Assembly: GCA_017859955.1 (NCBI GenBank)
Contig: JAFNAB010000005.1
Span: 1-47,598, forward strand
From: Holophagaceae bacterium
GTDB taxonomy: Bacteria > Acidobacteriota > Holophagae > Holophagales > Holophagaceae
Direction: 5' to 3'
DNA: 47,598 nt
The position numbers and the translations under genes are program-made. Positions 1 to 7,332 of the stretch are shown in pieces (positions within the stretch are counted from its first letter, which is position 1; every line of letters starts with the position of its first letter). The notes below the pieces were generated by a model. That model did not search any database and was not told the DNA's origin. It saw only the letters and a list, made by a program, of their open reading frames with translations.

Positions 1-61
1 AAGCTCCAGAGGGCCGATGATACTGCCAGGGACACTGGTGGAAAAGTAGGTCGCCGCGACG
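1..61 (+). rRNA. rrf: 5S rRNA, 3' part (cut by window edge)
   Basis: The first 61 bases match the 3' half of bacterial 5S rRNA: the conserved AAGCTCC at the very start, GCCGATGATACT (loop E region) at about 13-24, and GTAGGTCGCCGC near 47-58 just before the 3' end of helix I. The 5' half lies outside the window, so helix I cannot be checked. A GC-rich hairpin follows 11 bases later. The window therefore starts at the end of an rRNA operon that is followed directly by thrS. Confidence 0.85.
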
Positions 62-72
62 TTAAATTACAC

Positions 73-97
73 ACGCCCCCGAAAGGGGGCGTTGCTG
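73..97 (+). terminator. Hairpin terminator after 5S rRNA
   Basis: A perfect 8-bp stem (ACGCCCCC 73-80 / GGGGGCGT 85-92) closed by a GAAA tetraloop sits just after the 5S gene. The downstream tract (TGCTGT) is only weakly T-rich, so termination efficiency is uncertain, but position and stability fit the end of an rRNA operon. Confidence 0.6.
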
Positions 98-125
98 TAC
101 CTGGAAATATCAAAAATATGCCCCA

Positions 126-159
126 CTGGGTCTGGTTGGAGAAATAGCTCCAAGCCCAG
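126..159 (+). other. Stem-loop in the thrS leader
   Basis: A two-part stem (CTGGG 126-130 with CCCAG 155-159; TTGGAG 136-141 with CTCCAA 148-153) lies 45 bases upstream of the thrS start. E. coli thrS is autoregulated by leader stem-loops that mimic tRNA-Thr, but the six-base loop here (AAATAG) shows no threonine anticodon mimic, so a regulatory role is only a possibility. Confidence 0.3.
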
Positions 160-203
160 GAACGGCGGCGCGGTAGACTGAATGTTTCTTTGCGAGGATT
201 GTC

Positions 204-2117
204 ATGCCCATCAGTGTTCGCCTTCCCGATGATTCTGTCCGTGAACTGCCGGACGGCGCCACCGGCGCGGACCTGGCGGGAGGGATCGGAGCTCGGCTGC
301 TCGAGGCGGCCCTTGCGGTCAAGGTGGACGGACAGCTGAGGGACCTGAAGGCTCCGCTTCCGGATGGTGCCCAGATCGCCATTGTGACCTCCAAGGATCC
401 GGATTCCCTGGACATCATCCGCCATTCCACTGCCCACCTCCTGGCCCAGGCCGTGCGCCGCCTCTTCCCCGAGGCCAAGGTGGGCATCGGACCCACCATC
501 GAGGATGGTTTCTACTATGACTTCCTGGTGGAGAAGTTCTTCACCCCCGAGGACCTGGTGGCCATCGAGGCCGAGATGCGGTCCCTGGTGGAGGCCAAGG
601 TCCCGGTCAATCGGGAAGAGCTCTCCCGGGAAGCCGCCATCCAGCGATTCCAGGAACTGGGCGAGCCCCTGAAAGTGGAGCTTGCCTCCGAGATCCCGGC
701 TGGCGAAGTGATCACGGGCTATGCCCAGGGCGACTTCTATGATCTCTGCCGGGGGCCGCACATCCCGGACACTTCCAAGCTGAAGGCTTTCAAGCTCACC
801 CACACCGCCGCCGCCTATTGGCGCGGGGATGAGAAGAATGCCCAGCTTTGCCGCATCTACGGTACGGCTTTCCATACTCCGAAGGAGCTGGAAGAGCACC
901 TCAAGCGCCTCGAGGAGGCCAAGGCCCGGGATCACCGCAAGCTTGGCCGCGAGCTCGGGCTTTTCTCCTTCCACCAGGAAGCTCCGGCTTCGCCCTTCTT
1001 CCACCCCAAGGGCACGGTGGTCTACAACGAACTGGTCAACTACATGCGCGGGCTCTACGCCCGTCAGGGCTACGACGAAGTGATCACCCCCCAGGCCCTG
1101 GACGTCAGCATGTGGAAGACCTCCGGCCACTATGAGAAGTACCAGGACAACATGTACTTCACCATGGTCGAAGAGCGGGAGTACGCCCTCAAGCCCATGA
1201 ACTGTCCCACCCACTGCCTGATCTACGGCACCGGGCATCACAGCTATCGCGACCTGCCCATCCGTTATGCGGACTTCGGGCGTCTGCACCGCTATGAGCG
1301 GAGCGGCGTGACCCAGGGGTTGACCCGGGTGCGGACCTTCTGCCAGGACGATGCCCATATCTACTGTGCTCCAGAACAGATGAAGGCCGAGATGGCCTCC
1401 TTCTTTGCCTTCATCAAGAACGTGTACGACACCTTCGGTTTCGAGGAAGTGCGGGTGGCCCTGTCCACCCGCCCGGAAAAGCGCATTGGCAGCGATGAGA
1501 TCTGGGACCTGGCCGAGAATGCCCTGGCTGAGGGCATGCGGGAAGCCGGGATGGAGTTCCATATCGCTCCCGGGGACGGCGCCTTCTATGGCCCCAAGAT
1601 CGAGTTCCAGGTGCTGGACGCCCTCAAGCGTCCCTGGCAGCTGGGCACGCTCCAGGTGGACTACTTCCTGCCGGAGCGCTTCGGCTTGCGCTATGTGAAG
1701 GCCGATGGCGGCGAAGGCACCCCGGTCATGCTTCACCGTGCCATCCTGGGCAGCCTGGAGCGCTTCATGGGCATCCTCATCGAGCACTGCGCCGGAGCCT
1801 TCCCGACCTGGCTGGCGCCGGTTCAGATCGCGGTGCTGCCCATTACGGACCGGGTCCACGAGTTTGCCAAGGAGGTCAAGGCCAAGGCTCTGGATCTTGG
1901 CATCCGGGTTGAACTGGATCTCCGGAATGAAAAGGTCAATGCCAAGATCCGGGATGCCCAGCTTCAGAAGGTCCCCTACATGCTGGTCATCGGGGACCGG
2001 GAGGCCGCCAACGGGTCCGTATCTGTGCGCCACCGGAAGGATGGGGACCTCGGTGCCCAGCCTCTGGACGCATTCTTTGCTAAGCTGGTCGAGGAGATCA
2101 AGCTTAGACTCCGATAA
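204..2117 (+). CDS. thrS: Threonyl-tRNA synthetase
   Basis: Cytosolic class II synthetase that charges tRNA-Thr. The 637 residues are normal for the family (about 640). Domain order is complete: an N-terminal TGS domain (about 1-60), the editing domain with its HSTAHLLAQA motif (about 75-84), the catalytic core with class II motif 2 around FGRLHRYERSG and motif 3 around PVMLHRAILGS, and a C-terminal anticodon-binding domain (about 535-637). The ATG at 204 is preceded by GCGAGGA about six bases upstream. It heads the classic thrS-infC-rpmI-rplT-pheS-pheT order. A 64-base gap containing a possible promoter separates it from infC. Confidence 0.97.
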   Translation: MPISVRLPDDSVRELPDGATGADLAGGIGARLLEAALAVKVDGQLRDLKAPLPDGAQIAIVTSKDPDSLDIIRHSTAHLLAQAVRRLFPEAKVGIGPTIEDGFYYDFLVEKFFTPEDLVAIEAEMRSLVEAKVPVNREELSREAAIQRFQELGEPLKVELASEIPAGEVITGYAQGDFYDLCRGPHIPDTSKLKAFKLTHTAAAYWRGDEKNAQLCRIYGTAFHTPKELEEHLKRLEEAKARDHRKLGRELGLFSFHQEAPASPFFHPKGTVVYNELVNYMRGLYARQGYDEVITPQALDVSMWKTSGHYEKYQDNMYFTMVEEREYALKPMNCPTHCLIYGTGHHSYRDLPIRYADFGRLHRYERSGVTQGLTRVRTFCQDDAHIYCAPEQMKAEMASFFAFIKNVYDTFGFEEVRVALSTRPEKRIGSDEIWDLAENALAEGMREAGMEFHIAPGDGAFYGPKIEFQVLDALKRPWQLGTLQVDYFLPERFGLRYVKADGGEGTPVMLHRAILGSLERFMGILIEHCAGAFPTWLAPVQIAVLPITDRVHEFAKEVKAKALDLGIRVELDLRNEKVNAKIRDAQLQKVPYMLVIGDREAANGSVSVRHRKDGDLGAQPLDAFFAKLVEEIKLRLR

Positions 2118-2122
2118 TTGCC

Positions 2123-2151
2123 TTGGCTTTCATGTGAAAGCTTGGTAAGAT
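2123..2151 (+). promoter_or_regulatory. Possible sigma-70 type promoter for infC
   Basis: TTGGCT (2123-2128) and TAAGAT (2146-2151) are separated by exactly 17 bases in the thrS-infC gap, each matching the consensus at four of six positions. It would start transcription about 25 bases before the infC AUU codon. It overlaps a short palindrome (2126-2141). No experimental basis. Confidence 0.4.
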
Positions 2152-2181
2152 CTTTATCCTTGTGTAAATGGGGAGGGTAGT

Positions 2182-2763
2182 ATTCGAGCCAATGAGACGC
2201 GTATCAACGATGGCATTCGGGCTTCCGAAGTCAGGGTCATCGACGAAGACGGCACCCAATTGGGGGTCATGACCCCCTATGACGCCGTCAGGATCGCTGA
2301 AGGTAAAGGCTTGGATCTCGTGGAGGTTTCCCCCACAGCCAACCCGCCCGTTTGCAGAATCATGGACTATGGCAAGTACAAGTTCATGGAATCCAAGCGC
2401 GAGCATGCCGCCCGTGCCAAACAGAAGACGATCGTGGTCAAGGAGGTCAAGTTCCGGCCTCGCACCGATGACCATGACTTCGAATTCAAGATCAAGCACA
2501 TCCTCCGCTTCTTGGAAGACGGAGACAAGGTGAAGGTCGTCGTGATGTTCCGCGGACGTGAAGTCGTCCACCGGGATATCGGCTACCGCATCATTGAAGA
2601 TGTGCTGACCCGCGTCGCCGATAAGTGCGTCGTGGAAAAGCCCGCGGGAATCGATGGCCGCGATATGCACGCCATCATCTCTCCGCGACCAGTTGCTCCC
2701 GAACCCAAGAAGGTCCCCAAGGCTCCCAAGGCCGAGGCCCCCTTGGAATCAAAACAAGCATAG
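2182..2763 (+). CDS. infC: Translation initiation factor IF-3 (AUU start)
   Basis: IF-3 binds the 30S subunit, prevents premature 50S joining and checks the start codon. The reading frame extends upstream of any ATG/GTG/TTG that would keep the whole N-domain. The conserved N-terminal stretch [18 protein letters not shown] is encoded from about 2200, and the only suitable start is ATT at 2182, preceded by GGGAGG (2171-2176). That gives 193 residues with both the N-domain and the C-terminal 30S-binding domain. A TTG at 2260 would cut off much of the N-domain. A rare AUU/AUC-type start is the known device by which IF-3 represses its own mRNA (E. coli infC uses AUU). rpmI follows after eight bases. 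Confidence 0.93.
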   Translation: MRANETRINDGIRASEVRVIDEDGTQLGVMTPYDAVRIAEGKGLDLVEVSPTANPPVCRIMDYGKYKFMESKREHAARAKQKTIVVKEVKFRPRTDDHDFEFKIKHILRFLEDGDKVKVVVMFRGREVVHRDIGYRIIEDVLTRVADKCVVEKPAGIDGRDMHAIISPRPVAPEPKKVPKAPKAEAPLESKQA

Positions 2764-2771
2764 AGGTCACC

Positions 2772-2969
2772 ATGCCCAAGCTCAAGACACACAAGGGTGC
2801 CGCTAAGCGCTTCAAGAAGACCGGTACCGGTCAGTTCAAGCGCGGTTGCTCCCATCAGCGTCACATCCTCACCAAGAAGACTTCCAAGCGCAAGCGTCAG
2901 CTTGATCTGGGCGGCATGGTGGACAAGTCCGATCTCGGACGCGTTCGCGAGATGCTCCCCTACGCCTAA
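2772..2969 (+). CDS. rpmI: 50S ribosomal protein L35
   Basis: The product is a very basic 65-residue protein beginning [20 protein letters not shown], the L35 signature. The length is standard for this 50S component. A GAGGT ribosome-binding site overlaps the infC stop, so the gene is probably translated with infC. A 96-base gap to rplT contains a GGTGGCC/GGCCACC hairpin (2998-3013). In other bacteria L20 represses this operon by binding the mRNA; whether that hairpin takes part here is not shown by the sequence. Confidence 0.97.
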   Translation: MPKLKTHKGAAKRFKKTGTGQFKRGCSHQRHILTKKTSKRKRQLDLGGMVDKSDLGRVREMLPYA

Positions 2970-3065
2970 GGCTTTTTGCAGGGATCGTAGCAATCCAGGT
3001 GGCCCAGGCCACCCCCGACGGGGCCGGAAAACGCTCGAATGGAGCTGCCCTGAGGAAAGGAACAC

Positions 3066-3413
3066 ATGACAAGAGTCAAACGTGGTTTTAAGCGGGTTCA
3101 GCGTCGCAAGCGGATGCTCAAGTTCGCCAAGGGTTTCTACGGCGCCAAGTCCAGGCTTTACCGCTCGGCCAAGGAAGCTGTTGAAAAGGCCCTCCAGTAC
3201 TCCTATCGCGACCGGAAGGTGCGCAAGCGCGACTTCCGTCGTCTCTGGATCGTCCGTATCGGCGCCGCCTGCGAGATGAACGGCACCAGCTACTCCAAGT
3301 TCATGGGCGGTCTCAAGAAGGCCAACGTGAGCCTGGACCGCAAGGTCCTCGCCGACCTGGCCGTCCGCAATCCCGAAGCGTTTACCAAGCTCGTGGCCGT
3401 GGCCAAGGGCTGA
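3066..3413 (+). CDS. rplT: 50S ribosomal protein L20
   Basis: L20 is an early assembly protein of the 50S subunit. The 115-residue protein has the typical long basic N-terminal helix region ([19 protein letters not shown]) and a globular C-terminal half with the [13 protein letters not shown] stretch. Start ATG has an AGGAAAGG site upstream. It is the last gene before a strong intrinsic terminator, so infC-rpmI-rplT form one transcription unit, with L20 the likely feedback regulator by analogy with E. coli and Bacillus. Confidence 0.97.
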   Translation: MTRVKRGFKRVQRRKRMLKFAKGFYGAKSRLYRSAKEAVEKALQYSYRDRKVRKRDFRRLWIVRIGAACEMNGTSYSKFMGGLKKANVSLDRKVLADLAVRNPEAFTKLVAVAKG

Positions 3414-3442
3414 GCGAAGACCTAACCCATCGCAACAGACCT

Positions 3443-3476
3443 GAAAGGCCGCTTCCTGCGGCCTTTCTGTCTTTTT
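3443..3476 (+). terminator. Intrinsic terminator after rplT
   Basis: A perfect 10-bp stem (GAAAGGCCGC 3443-3452 / GCGGCCTTTC 3458-3467) with a five-base loop is followed by TGTCTTTTT. It separates infC-rpmI-rplT from pheST. Confidence 0.9.
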
Positions 3477-3497
3477 CGACCCTTTGCGAGGACCTTC

Positions 3498-4571
3498 ATG
3501 GACATGAGCCTTCTACCCCCCGAGCTTTGTGAGGCTGAACGGGGCTTTCCAGCGGCCCTTCAGGCCTGCGGCGACCTGGATGCCCTGATGCGCCTGAAGG
3601 GCGCATTCATCGGGCGGGAGGGCAGCCATGCCGCCCGCATGATGGAGCTGCTGAAGGCTGCCCCGAAGGAGCAGAAGCGGGAACTCGGCGCCGCCATCAA
3701 CGCACTGAAGGGGCAATGGGAGGAGTCGATCCGGATCCGCCAGGCCGAACTGGAGGATGCCAAGCGCAAGCAGGGCGCCCTGGCCCAGGCCTGGGACCCC
3801 GAGCTTCCGCCCCCGGCCCCCGCCAAGGGAGCCATGCATCCCCTGAACCGCCTCATGGACCGCATGGTGGAGGTCTTCCGGCCCCTGGGTTACCACGTGG
3901 AGGAAGGGCCCGAGGTCGAGACCGAGGCCCACAACTTCGACGGCCTCAACATCCCGGCGGACCATCCGGCCCGGGGCAGCGCCGATACCTTCTACCTGAA
4001 GGAGCACGCCGAGCTGCTGCTGCGCACCCACACCAGCCCCGTGCAGGTCCGGGTCATGCAGCGCCTGGCCCCCACCCTGGAGGAGAAGGGGGGGATCCGC
4101 TTCCTGGCCCCCGGGCGGGTCTACCGCAAGGATGAGATTGACCCCACCCACAGCCCCATGTTCCACCAGGTGGAGGGTCTTCTGGTGGGCAAGGGCATCG
4201 GGATGCACCACCTCAAGGGCACCCTGAACTACGCCATGAAGGCCCTCTTCGGGCCCAAGGCCGAGGTCCGCTTCCGTCCCAGCTACTTCCCCTTCACCGA
4301 GCCCAGCTGTGAGGTGGACGTCCGCTGCCCCCTCTGCGGCGGCGATGGCTGCCGGGTCTGCAAGGGCTCCGGATGGGTCGAGCTCCTGGGTGCCGGCCTG
4401 GTGCACCCCAATGTGCTGCGCTTCTCCGGGATCGATCCTGAGGTCTGGAGCGGCTTCGCCTTCGGCATCGGCGTCGAGCGTACGGCCATGATGGTCAGCC
4501 AGACCCCCGATCTCCGCCTCTTCTTCGAAAACGACACTCGCTTCCTGGCTGCCATGGGAGGGTTGGACTGA
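3498..4571 (+). CDS. pheS: Phenylalanyl-tRNA synthetase alpha subunit
   Basis: Catalytic subunit of the (alpha-beta)2 enzyme that charges tRNA-Phe. At 357 residues it is near the usual 330-360. A helical tRNA-binding arm (about 30-100) precedes the class II core: motif 2 lies in GRVYRKDEIDPTHSPMFHQ and motif 3 in GFAFGIGVERTAMM. Four cysteines (C277, C280, C285, C288; CPLC-GGDG-CRVC pattern) form a small zinc-knuckle-like loop known in many bacterial PheS proteins. The start has GCGAGGA upstream. The stop TGA overlaps the pheT ATG by one base (TGATG), so the two subunits are translationally coupled. Confidence 0.97.
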   Translation: MDMSLLPPELCEAERGFPAALQACGDLDALMRLKGAFIGREGSHAARMMELLKAAPKEQKRELGAAINALKGQWEESIRIRQAELEDAKRKQGALAQAWDPELPPPAPAKGAMHPLNRLMDRMVEVFRPLGYHVEEGPEVETEAHNFDGLNIPADHPARGSADTFYLKEHAELLLRTHTSPVQVRVMQRLAPTLEEKGGIRFLAPGRVYRKDEIDPTHSPMFHQVEGLLVGKGIGMHHLKGTLNYAMKALFGPKAEVRFRPSYFPFTEPSCEVDVRCPLCGGDGCRVCKGSGWVELLGAGLVHPNVLRFSGIDPEVWSGFAFGIGVERTAMMVSQTPDLRLFFENDTRFLAAMGGLD

Positions 4572-6511
4572 TGCTGATCGAAATCAAGGCACTGGCGCAG
4601 GAACTGCCCGCCGTTGCCGGCATGCAGGTGAATGAACTCTGTGAACTCTCGGCGGCCCTCGGCTTTCCCGTGGACGGGGTGAGCCAGGAGGATGGCGAGA
4701 CGATCATCGAAGTGGATGTGACGGCCAACCGAGGGGACGTACTCTCCCACCGTGGCTTCGCCCGGGATCTGGCCGCCCGCATCGGTGGAAAGCTCGCGCC
4801 TCTGGCCTGCCCGACCCTGGAAGAGGGTGCGCCTTTGATGCCCATCCACCTCAGGGCCGGAGCGGCCTGCCCGATCTACTCCACGGCGGTGCTGGATCTG
4901 GGCGAGGGCCCTGGCACCCCCGAGGCAGCCCGCCGCTTCCTGGCGTCCATGGGCAGCAATGCCAAGGGCTTTGCGCCGGTGGACGGTTCCAACGAGCTGC
5001 TCTTCCGCTATGGCCATCCCACCCACGCTTTCGATGCGGACCGTCTCAAGGGCTGCCTCATCGTGCGCTGGGCCGAAGAGGGGGAGACCCTGGTGACCCT
5101 GGATGGCGTGGAGCGCAAGCTCAGCCCCAAGGATCTGCTCATCGCTGACGAGTCGGGCCCCGTGGCTCTGGCAGGCGTCATGGGCGGGGACAGCACCAAG
5201 GTGACCCCCGAAACCAAGCGCGTTCTCCTGGAGAGTGCCTGGTTCGATGCCCGCAGCGTCCGCGCCACCGCCCACCGGCACGGCCTCCATTCTGATGCTT
5301 CCTACCGCTTCGGCCGGGGTGCCGATCCTGCCATGGCCCGCACGGGTCGGGACCTCCTGGCCCGCCGCCTAATGGACTGGGGCGGGGCCGTGCTTCATGG
5401 CGCCTGGACGGCCGGTGAAGTCCCGGCGGCGCCGGCAGCCATCCGGCTTACCGAAGCCACCCTGCATCGTCTGACGGGCTCCCCCATCTCTCTTGGGGAA
5501 GCCCAGCCTCTTCTGGAGCGCCTTGGCTTCCAGGTGGTCCGGTCGGCGGATGGACTCCATGCCCAGCCCCCCACCTGGCGGCATGACATGGAGATCGAGG
5601 TCGACTTGGCGGAGGAGGTGCTCCGCATGCGCGGCTATGACACCATCCCCATGGCTCTGCCTCCCCTTGAGGGTCACCCCGAACCCCTCTCGGCCAACTA
5701 CGTGCAGCGCAAGAACCTGGCCCTGCGCCTGGCCCACCTGGGCTTCCATCAGACTGTGACCCTGGGTTTTGTGAGTCCTGAGCTCGATGCTGAGTTCATG
5801 TCTGCGCTGGGCGTGGATAACCCCCAGGGAGGGCGGACCCTGGTCAACCCCCTGGGCGTCGAGTACTCCGTCATGCGGGGCTCCCTCCTGCCCAGCCTGC
5901 GTGCTACCGCCGAGTACAACCTCCGCCAGGGAGCCCGGGAGGTCCGCCTCTTCGAGATCTCCCCCACCTACTTCAGCACTCCCGAAGGTCCCCAGGAGAC
6001 CCTCAAGCTCGCCATCGTCTGGACAGGGACCCTTGGTGGAGAGAGCTATCTCTCTCCCGCCCGTCCCGTCCGCAGTGCCGATCTGGTGGGTGTGGCCAGG
6101 GATCTTGGCCTGACCGTGCTGCCGAAGGTCCATGAACTCGGCGAGGGCGTCTTTGGCATCGAGTTTCCCCTCGGAGAGCTGGGTCGCCCCCAGGAGCGCA
6201 TCATCCCCGCCTTCCAGGCCTTCAGCCGCTTCCCGGTCATGGAGCGGGACCTCTCACTGCTGGTGGCCATGGACCAGTCCTATGCCGCCCTTCGGGAGGC
6301 CATGGTCCAGGTGCTGCCCCAGGGAACCCTCCAGAGCCTGGATTGTGTAGACGTCTTCCGGCACAAGAACCTGCCCCAGGGCAAGCAGGCCTGGCTCATG
6401 CGTTTCCGCTTCCAGCACATGGAGCGCACCCTGACCGGTGCCGAGGTGGATGGCTGGGTCGCTTCCGCTTTGAAGGTCGCCCAAGGCCTCGGCGCCGAAT
6501 TGCGCGGGTAG
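4571..6511 (+). CDS. pheT: Phenylalanyl-tRNA synthetase beta subunit, lacking the OB-fold domain
   Basis: Beta subunit of PheRS. It has 646 residues against about 790-800 in most bacteria. The N-terminal B1 part (1-38) runs straight into the conserved VDVTANRGDVLSHRGFARDL segment (about 49-68), so the EMAP-II-like OB-fold domain (B2, normally about residues 39-150) is absent. The rest is intact: B3/B4 editing region, the B5 domain (about 295-365), the catalytic-like B6/B7 region, and a C-terminal FDX-ACB anticodon-binding domain (about 555-646). The frame is open without interruption, so this is a clean domain absence rather than a frameshift. It overlaps pheS by one base. Confidence 0.95.
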   Translation: MLIEIKALAQELPAVAGMQVNELCELSAALGFPVDGVSQEDGETIIEVDVTANRGDVLSHRGFARDLAARIGGKLAPLACPTLEEGAPLMPIHLRAGAACPIYSTAVLDLGEGPGTPEAARRFLASMGSNAKGFAPVDGSNELLFRYGHPTHAFDADRLKGCLIVRWAEEGETLVTLDGVERKLSPKDLLIADESGPVALAGVMGGDSTKVTPETKRVLLESAWFDARSVRATAHRHGLHSDASYRFGRGADPAMARTGRDLLARRLMDWGGAVLHGAWTAGEVPAAPAAIRLTEATLHRLTGSPISLGEAQPLLERLGFQVVRSADGLHAQPPTWRHDMEIEVDLAEEVLRMRGYDTIPMALPPLEGHPEPLSANYVQRKNLALRLAHLGFHQTVTLGFVSPELDAEFMSALGVDNPQGGRTLVNPLGVEYSVMRGSLLPSLRATAEYNLRQGAREVRLFEISPTYFSTPEGPQETLKLAIVWTGTLGGESYLSPARPVRSADLVGVARDLGLTVLPKVHELGEGVFGIEFPLGELGRPQERIIPAFQAFSRFPVMERDLSLLVAMDQSYAALREAMVQVLPQGTLQSLDCVDVFRHKNLPQGKQAWLMRFRFQHMERTLTGAEVDGWVASALKVAQGLGAELRG

Positions 6512-6535
6512 AATGGACCATACGACGAGGCTCCC

Positions 6536-6772
6536 ATGGAACTCCTGAAACAACTCGAATCCAAGCTCCAGATCCTGGTCCAGCAGCGGAACCAGCTGCG
6601 AGAGGAAGTGGAGCGCCTGAAGGCCGCCGCCTCGGCAGGGGAGGATGAGCTCCATGGGCTTCGCCGTCGCCTGGAGGATCTCCAGTCCGAGAAGGCGGCT
6701 TTGGCCAAGGAGCGGGAAGACGTGAAACAGCAGGTGGATGACATCTTGAAGATGGTCGAGGACTTGGCGTGA
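6536..6772 (+). CDS. Small coiled-coil protein, ZapB-like
   Basis: A 78-residue protein that is almost wholly heptad coiled coil (LLKQLESKLQILVQQRNQLR followed by further E/K/L-rich heptads to the C-terminus). Size, composition and its place directly before zapA suggest a ZapB-type cell-division partner of ZapA, but coiled coils are easy to over-assign. A GAGG site precedes the ATG. Its stop overlaps the GTG start of zapA by four bases (GTGA, 6769-6772), which indicates coupling. Confidence 0.75.
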   Translation: MELLKQLESKLQILVQQRNQLREEVERLKAAASAGEDELHGLRRRLEDLQSEKAALAKEREDVKQQVDDILKMVEDLA

Positions 6773-7107
6773 ATTCAATGCATGAGACGGTCCCCCTGGG
6801 GGCTGGCGAGGTATGGGTCGAGATTCTGGGGCGGGATTGCCGGATTCTCAGCCATGCCAGCGATAAGGCGCTGGGGGATTCGGTCGCCCTTTTGGAGCAG
6901 ACCTTCCGCGACATGGAACAGGCCTATGCGTTAAGATGGGGAGGTCCCCCCTCGACCCTGGACACTACGACCTGGTTGTTGATGGGGGCTCTGAACTTGG
7001 CGCACCAAGTGGTGCGTCTTGAGCAGGAAGCCAGCCAGCAAACCCAGAACCTGGAACAGACCCTCACGAGACTTCTCGATGATGTTCCGGATGCAAGTCC
7101 CGAATGA
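6769..7107 (+). CDS. zapA: Cell division protein ZapA
   Basis: A 112-residue protein with ZapA layout: an N-terminal strand pair carrying VWVEILGRDCRILSHAS, a central helix, and a C-terminal coiled coil (about 75-108) with the conserved LMGALNLAHQVVRLEQE pattern. ZapA crosslinks FtsZ filaments at the division ring. I chose GTG at 6769 because GAGGA lies six bases upstream; an ATG at 6778 would be too far from that site. The gene directly precedes the 6S RNA gene, the same order (zapA-ssrS) as in Proteobacteria, which supports both assignments. Confidence 0.85.
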   Translation: MNSMHETVPLGAGEVWVEILGRDCRILSHASDKALGDSVALLEQTFRDMEQAYALRWGGPPSTLDTTTWLLMGALNLAHQVVRLEQEASQQTQNLEQTLTRLLDDVPDASPE

Positions 7108-7114
7108 AGTAGAC

Positions 7115-7293
7115 ACATCTGATCCCTGCGAGGCCCGTGAGAAGGCTATGCGCTTGTTCCGTAAGCCGTTATGGGAGTCCTGCCCCCGGCCTTGCGCGCA
7201 CCACGTTGTGGCGCGCCTTAAACCGGGTCTTGGTCGCCCCCCTAGTTTGACTGGGAACACGGCACCCTTCCACGACTGAGCGGGGATCATCTT
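7115..7293 (+). ncRNA. ssrS: 6S RNA
   Basis: This 180-base non-coding stretch after zapA can fold like 6S RNA. A terminal closing stem pairs TGATCCCTGC (7120-7129) with GCGGGGATCA (7280-7289), with one G-U pair. The apical arm centres on a hairpin (about 7194-7216, loop GTT) flanked by CCGG and ends in the GCGCCTTAAACCGG stretch, which resembles the GCCTTAAAACTG of E. coli 6S RNA. The middle has unpaired potential, as expected for the promoter-mimicking bubble. 6S RNA binds sigma-70 RNA polymerase and represses it in slow growth. The zapA-ssrS linkage is known in Proteobacteria. End points are approximate. Confidence 0.82.
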
Positions 7294-7332
7294 CGGGCTT
7301 TGCTTGCTGGCTCCATACCCACGGAGCCCACT

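Noticed and set aside
93-203. T-box riboswitch ahead of thrS
   Set aside because: The leader is too short, and I see neither the TGGN T-box sequence with an antiterminator nor a threonine specifier loop.
4571-6511. Frameshift or sequencing error as the cause of the short pheT
   Set aside because: The frame is open from the coupled start to the FDX-ACB end, and conserved blocks on both sides of the missing domain are in one frame with no leftover OB-fold coding sequence.
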